A stretch of DNA of 25,000 bases from Anaeromyces robustus. Lineage: Eukaryota; Neocallimastigomycota; Neocallimastigomycetes; Neocallimastigales; Neocallimastigaceae. A model generated the notes under the pieces. That model saw nothing but the letters and a program-made list of their open reading frames with translations, was not told the DNA's origin and did not search any database. A program made the position numbers and the translations under genes. Below, one piece after another: positions 21,755 through 25,000 of this stretch. Within the stretch, counting starts at the first letter, position 1; every line of letters begins with the position of its first letter. The DNA is taken from positions 65,001 through 90,000 of the forward strand of contig MCFG01000021.1 in NCBI GenBank assembly GCA_002104895.1. The letters run 5' to 3'.

Positions 21755-21880
21755 TCAAAGCTTGTTATAATTATTAGACATTTCCATTCTTAATAATTTC
21801 TCCAATTTAACTTCAAGAATAAGAATTAATGTTGAAAAAACTAAAACTAAAAAAAAAAAAAATATTTTTATTGATTTCAT
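21755..21880 (-). CDS. Small ORF with signal-anchor-like N-terminus (41 aa)
   Basis: ATG at 21880, TGA at 21757-21755. It starts MKSIKIF, has a hydrophobic stretch at residues 6-22 that suits a signal peptide or single membrane helix, and ends in a charged tail (EVKLEKLLRMEM, 23-34, then SNNYNKL). The tail uses codons such as TTG, GAG and AAG that are unusual in the surrounding noncoding DNA. The reading frame runs through a 14-T tract, so frame integrity depends on its exact length. It is either a micropeptide or the 5' stub of a lost secreted-protein gene. No family is recognised. Confidence 0.4.
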   Translation of the reverse strand: MKSIKIFFFFLVLVFSTLILILEVKLEKLLRMEMSNNYNKL

Positions 21881-22430
21881 AAATTTTCATTTTTAACTAA
21901 ATAAGCACTCTTTTTTTTTATATTTATAATTTTATTTTTTTTTTATTTTTTATTTTTTTAAATTTTATTACTTCTTTATTTAAATATAATACAAATTAAG
22001 TATGTTTGCGCGTTATTTTAAATAAATATTTTTTTTTTTTCATTTAAATCAAGTATATTATATATTATATATGCTTTATATATATATATATATATTTTGT
22101 AAATAAACAATTATTTGTTTATTATATTGTATGTATATTAAATATTAATATTTAATATGATAAGTTTTCATTTAAAAATTATAAATTTTTTTTTTTTTTT
22201 TTTTTTGCTTTCAGTTAAATAAAGTAAAATCGTGGTAGATTATTTATTGCTATTTAACATTATGTTTAATTATGAATATATTAATTATGATATTAGAAGA
22301 ATAGATATATGCTTTAATTGATTAATTAGAAGAATAAATATATGCTTTAATTGATTAATTAGAAGAATAGATATAATGCTTTAATTGATTAATTGGAAGT
22401 AGGAAGAAGAAAGAAAAAAAGATAATAAAA
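21881..22430. other. Downstream flank of the first Gly/Ser-rich gene
   Basis: Contains a hairpin at 22102-22123, a 24-base perfect palindrome at 22135-22158, a T run (about 22186-22206) and a three-copy tandem repeat at 22295-22394. The gene ends on the minus strand at 22431, so these lie 3' of it. No coding sequence is seen. Confidence 0.6.
22295..22394. repeat. 33-bp tandem repeat, three copies
   Basis: Units 22295-22327, 22328-22360 and 22361-22394 differ at very few positions; each begins AGAAGAATA and ends TTGATTAATT. The matching place beside the second paralogue (about 24565-24610) has only one diverged copy. Confidence 0.92.
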
Positions 22431-23081
22431 TTAAATCAATTTTATTAATAATATAATAGTTAAAGCCCATAAAAAGGATTTTGGATTAATAGAATTAGCA
22501 GAGGAATAATAACGACCACCACTACTTCCTCCAATTTTACTTCCACTACTTTTACTTCCACTACTTTTGCTTCCACTACTTTTGCTTCCACTACTTCTAC
22601 TTCCACTACTACGACCACCTCCACCACGACCACCTCCTTTTCTACGGTAAAGGTTTTTTTCATTTTCTATTTCATCATAATCATTATCATTATCTTCAAT
22701 ATCTAATAAAGATTCACTATAATAATTTAATTTTTTTTTTTTTAAAAAATTATATATATATATATATATATATAATAAAAAAAAGAAATAAAATTTTAAT
22801 AAAATTTTCATAATAAAAGTTTGAAGTATTATAAAAACTTTTTTTTTTCAATAATAATAATAATAATAGTAATAAAAAATTATATAATATATATTATTAA
22901 TTACGATTACATACATTGATAGAATATTTTCATTAGATTCATCACAATTAATTTGTTGTAAATCACAACAATTTCCATCATATTCAATATTTAAAATAGT
23001 TTTTGCTTCATCACAATTGATAGTATAGCTTATTCCAACATATAAAGTAATGAATAAAACTAATAATTTGAAACACTTCAT
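22431..23081 (-). CDS. Small secreted Gly/Ser-Arg/Lys-repeat protein with GPI-like tail (two exons)
   Basis: Exon 1 is 23081-22915, the intron 22914-22717 starts GTATGT and ends ATAG, and exon 2 is 22716-22431; phases agree and give 150 aa. Residues 1 to about 19 form a signal peptide. The next part (about 20-56) is Cys-rich (NCDEAKTIL, then GNCCDLQQINCDE) and resembles the N-terminal cap of secreted leucine-rich repeat proteins, yet no leucine-rich repeats follow. Exon 2 gives an acidic stretch (ESLLDIEDNDND), then LYRRKGGG, an RGGGG motif and five SSGS(R/K) pentapeptides encoded by a 15-bp tandem repeat (about 22535-22615). The end is hydrophobic (FLWALTIILLIKLI), as in a GPI signal. RRK could be a Kex2-type processing site. 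The family is not recognised; a paralogue lies 2.2 kb away on the same strand. It is probably a wall or surface protein. Confidence 0.72.
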
Positions 23082-23410
23082 ATTAAATATAAATATTTTT
23101 TCCTTATTTTATAGATTTATAATTTATATATATTATTTAAATTTAAAATATTTTAATAAGTTTTTTTTTTTTCTTTTTGAAATTTTAAAGAATATGGTGA
23201 AATTTTTTTCTATTTATACTTTTCATTTTCTTTTTAATATCATTTTGACAGATTCTCAATTATTATAATTTTAGTATATTACATTATGAAAAATTAATAA
23301 TAATAAAAATGTTATATTCAATTATTGATTATAAATTTATGGGATAATATTATTTATTATTTATAGTTAAATAGTTATTATTATTATTATTATAAATTTA
23401 AATTTTGAAT

Positions 23411-23541
23411 ATATTAAAAAAAATCATTATATATAATATAAATGAAAAAGGCAGTAAATAGTAAATTATTATGAATTGCTTTTAATATATTTTAAAATTT
23501 TAAAGATATAAAAAAAATTTTTAATATTCATATATATATAT
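23411..23541. repeat. Direct repeat, copy 1
   Basis: Nearly identical to 23693-23834, including the core GAAAAAGGCAGTAAATAGTA. The short ATG-initiated frames in the two copies differ by a one-base indel and end at different points, so coding use is unlikely. Confidence 0.9.
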
Positions 23542-23633
23542 GTTATCATTATTATTATTATAAATATAGTTATTATTATTATTATAAATATAGTTATTAT
23601 TATGATTATTATAAATATAGTTATTATTATTTT
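23542..23633. repeat. 24-27 bp tandem repeat between the direct repeats
   Basis: Three full units of the form GTTATTATT...ATAAATATA (23542-23568, 23569-23592, 23593-23619) and a partial fourth. Confidence 0.85.
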
Positions 23634-23692
23634 ATTATTATTATTTTATTATTATTATTATTAATTATTATTATTATAAATATCTTTAATTT

Positions 23693-23834
23693 ATATTAAA
23701 AAAACCATTATATATATATATATATAATATAAATGAAAAAGGCAGTAAATAGTAAATTTATTATGAATTGCTTTTAATATATTTTAAAATTTTAAAGATA
23801 TATAAAAAATAATTAATATTCATATATATATATT
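23693..23834. repeat. Direct repeat, copy 2
   Basis: Second copy of the 23411-23541 block, with a longer internal TA run and a few single-base differences. The same orientation suggests tandem duplication. Confidence 0.9.
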
Positions 23835-24093
23835 AATTTAATATTGAATAAAAGAATTTATTTGAAAAAACAATGATTTATAATATATAAAAACTATTTT
23901 TTTAAATTAAAATATAATCATAAATTTTAATTAATGTTTTTTAAATTTATAAAATTTTAAAAATATAATATATATTATTAATAAAATGAATAACTTTTTA
24001 GCATAATAGAATAATAAATATTTTTTGAATTTCTAAAAATTCTATAAAGATTTTCTTTTTATTTTTAATTATACATATGTTGATTTATCTTAA

Positions 24094-24140
24094 TCAAATA
24101 TGCAAATATGCAAATATGCAAGTATACAAAATATGCAAAT
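24094..24140. repeat. Nine-base repeat containing ATGCAAAT
   Basis: CAAATATG units follow one another at nine-base spacing, giving three ATGCAAAT octamers and one AAGTATAC variant. This could be a binding-site cluster or simple slippage. Confidence 0.7.
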
Positions 24141-24414
24141 AAAAAATAATTAATATTATTATATGAATTTTTTTTTAAAAAAAAAAAAAATGTAACTACT
24201 TTATTTTTACTTTTTTTTTTCTAAAATAAATCACTTCTTTTTCAATTAAGCATTACTTTTATATATATATATTTTTAAATTTATTTTTTTTTTAAATATA
24301 AATATAACACTTTCTTTTTTTTGATAATTATTAGTATTTTTTTATATACTTTTTTTTTTCTTATATTTATTTATTCCTTAATTTAAACAAAATTTTTTTT
24401 ACATTATTATTAGA

Positions 24415-24502
24415 TTATTATTATTTAAATAAACATTTATTTGTTTATTTAAATAATAATAAAACTATAATAAATAATAAAATTTATTATAGTTTTATTA
24501 TT
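24415..24502. repeat. Two overlapping 21-bp hairpins
   Basis: Arms 24415-24435 and 24442-24462 are exact complements around six bases. Arms 24455-24475 and 24482-24502 form a second perfect stem, also around six bases. They share part of one arm, so only one can form fully at a time. They lie about 130-215 bases past the stop of the second paralogue. Confidence 0.85.
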
Positions 24503-24631
24503 TATTATAGATATAATAAATATATTATTTAATATAAATTAAAATTTTCAAATAATTATTAAATATGATATTAGAAAGGAATTTATTTCTTTAAATAGAT
24601 AATTAAAGGAAGGGTACAAATAGAAGTATTA

Positions 24632-24896
24632 TTATATCAATTTGAATAACAATATTATTGTGAAAGCCCATAAAAAGTATGTCGGCTTAAATGAATTGGG
24701 AGAGGAACTAGTACTACCAGCACCACCAGCTCTTGCACCACTAACATGGCCACTACTGTGACTACCACTACTGTGACTACTAGAATGACCTCCACCATGA
24801 CCTCCTCCACCGTGACCTCCACCTTTTCTACGGTAAAGGTTTTTTTCATTATCTATATCATTATAATCATTATCATCCATGTCTAATAAAGATTCA
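24632..24896 (-). CDS. Small secreted Gly/Ser-His-repeat protein, 3' exon only (partial)
   Basis: Exon 2 of a paralogue of the 22431-23081 gene. The acceptor TAG is at 24899-24897, and the exon enters in the same phase with ESLLDMDDND, continues NEKNLYRRKGGG, then a Gly/Ser/His segment (GGGHGGGGHGGGH, HSSGSH). It ends in a hydrophobic tail (FLWAFTIILLFKLI) nearly identical to the first copy. Exon 1, with the signal peptide and Cys-rich part, should lie beyond base 25000; the intron fills 24897-25000. The ATG at 24880 is internal to the exon and not the start. Where the first copy has Arg or Lys between Ser/Gly groups, this one has His. The last residues fit a GPI-anchor signal. Function unknown. 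Confidence 0.7.
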
Positions 24897-25000
24897 CTAT
24901 TTTTGTTAAAAAAAAAAAATAATATAAATAATAAATATTAATATAAACTATAAATTTCATGATAAAAAATTGAAATATTGAAAAAAAAATAATAAATAAA

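Larger units (their letters stand above)
23082..24631. other. Spacer between the two paralogues, rich in duplicated DNA
   Basis: It holds the promoter side of the first gene and the 3' side of the second. Two copies of a block of about 130-140 bp, a tandem repeat between them, an ATGCAAAT cluster and two overlapping hairpins are listed separately. The plus-strand frame at 23050-23268 is a shadow of low-complexity sequence. Confidence 0.6.

Noticed and set aside
23050-23268. 72-codon plus-strand frame
   Set aside because: Overlaps the signal-peptide exon of the first paralogue in antisense and is otherwise A/T-run sequence.
1-25000. tRNA, rRNA and CRISPR arrays
   Set aside because: No cloverleaf-like G/C-containing segment, rRNA core sequence or spaced repeat array was seen; the repeats present are eukaryotic microsatellites.

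Overview
The window is a eukaryotic, extremely AT-rich segment: intergenic DNA is almost pure A/T with many poly(A)/poly(T) runs and AAT, AAAT and AAAAAC microsatellites, and genes have short AT-rich GT...AG introns. The gene set points to a flagellated early-diverging fungus, most likely an anaerobic gut fungus (Neocallimastigomycota). It combines a GPI-type CotH surface protein, a separate organelle-targeted arginine-type carbamoyl-phosphate synthase small subunit, and a TPGS2-like tubulin polyglutamylase subunit expected in organisms with cilia or flagella. A dictyostelid has similar base composition but lacks flagella and carries this synthase fused within CAD, so it fits less well. The taxon is inferred; no search was run.

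Layout. (1) 5-2292, +: a nine-exon TPGS2-like gene. (2) 2984-4759, -: a three-exon ARFGAP1/Gcs1-type ArfGAP, convergent with (1). (3) 4760-7958: a 3.2 kb A/T-rich spacer with a possible gene relic, an AAAT microsatellite and an 18-bp inverted repeat. (4) 7959-10130, +: a two-exon CotH gene with a signal peptide and a GPI-like tail. (5) 11375-12702, -: a broken, unrecognised gene. (6) 13176-15344, +: an intact intronless 722-residue D5-type superfamily 3 helicase resembling nucleocytoplasmic large DNA virus primase-helicases, with an asparagine-repeat insertion. (7) 15345-18295: a spacer holding a second gene relic and a long hairpin. (8) 18296-19756, +: the carbamoyl-phosphate synthase small subunit, with an organelle presequence and an altered glutaminase loop. 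(9) 19757-22430: a spacer with a 41-codon signal-anchor-like ORF and a possible orphan first exon. (10) 22431-25000: two tandem paralogous genes on the minus strand for small secreted Gly/Ser-rich proteins with GPI-like tails (the second leaves the window), separated by duplicated noncoding DNA.

The genes are functionally independent, as is usual in fungi. (1) and (2) are housekeeping (tubulin modification, vesicle traffic), (4) and (10) are cell-surface proteins, and (8) is arginine synthesis. The strongest anomaly is the virus-like helicase. It is intact, spliceless, flanked by broken sequence, and already invaded by the same AAT repeat that expands host genes. The other notable points are the CPSase glutaminase-loop change and the Arg/Lys-to-His switch between the two Gly/Ser paralogues. 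Exon structures were built by hand from splice sites, reading phase and similarity to known families, and need transcript support.
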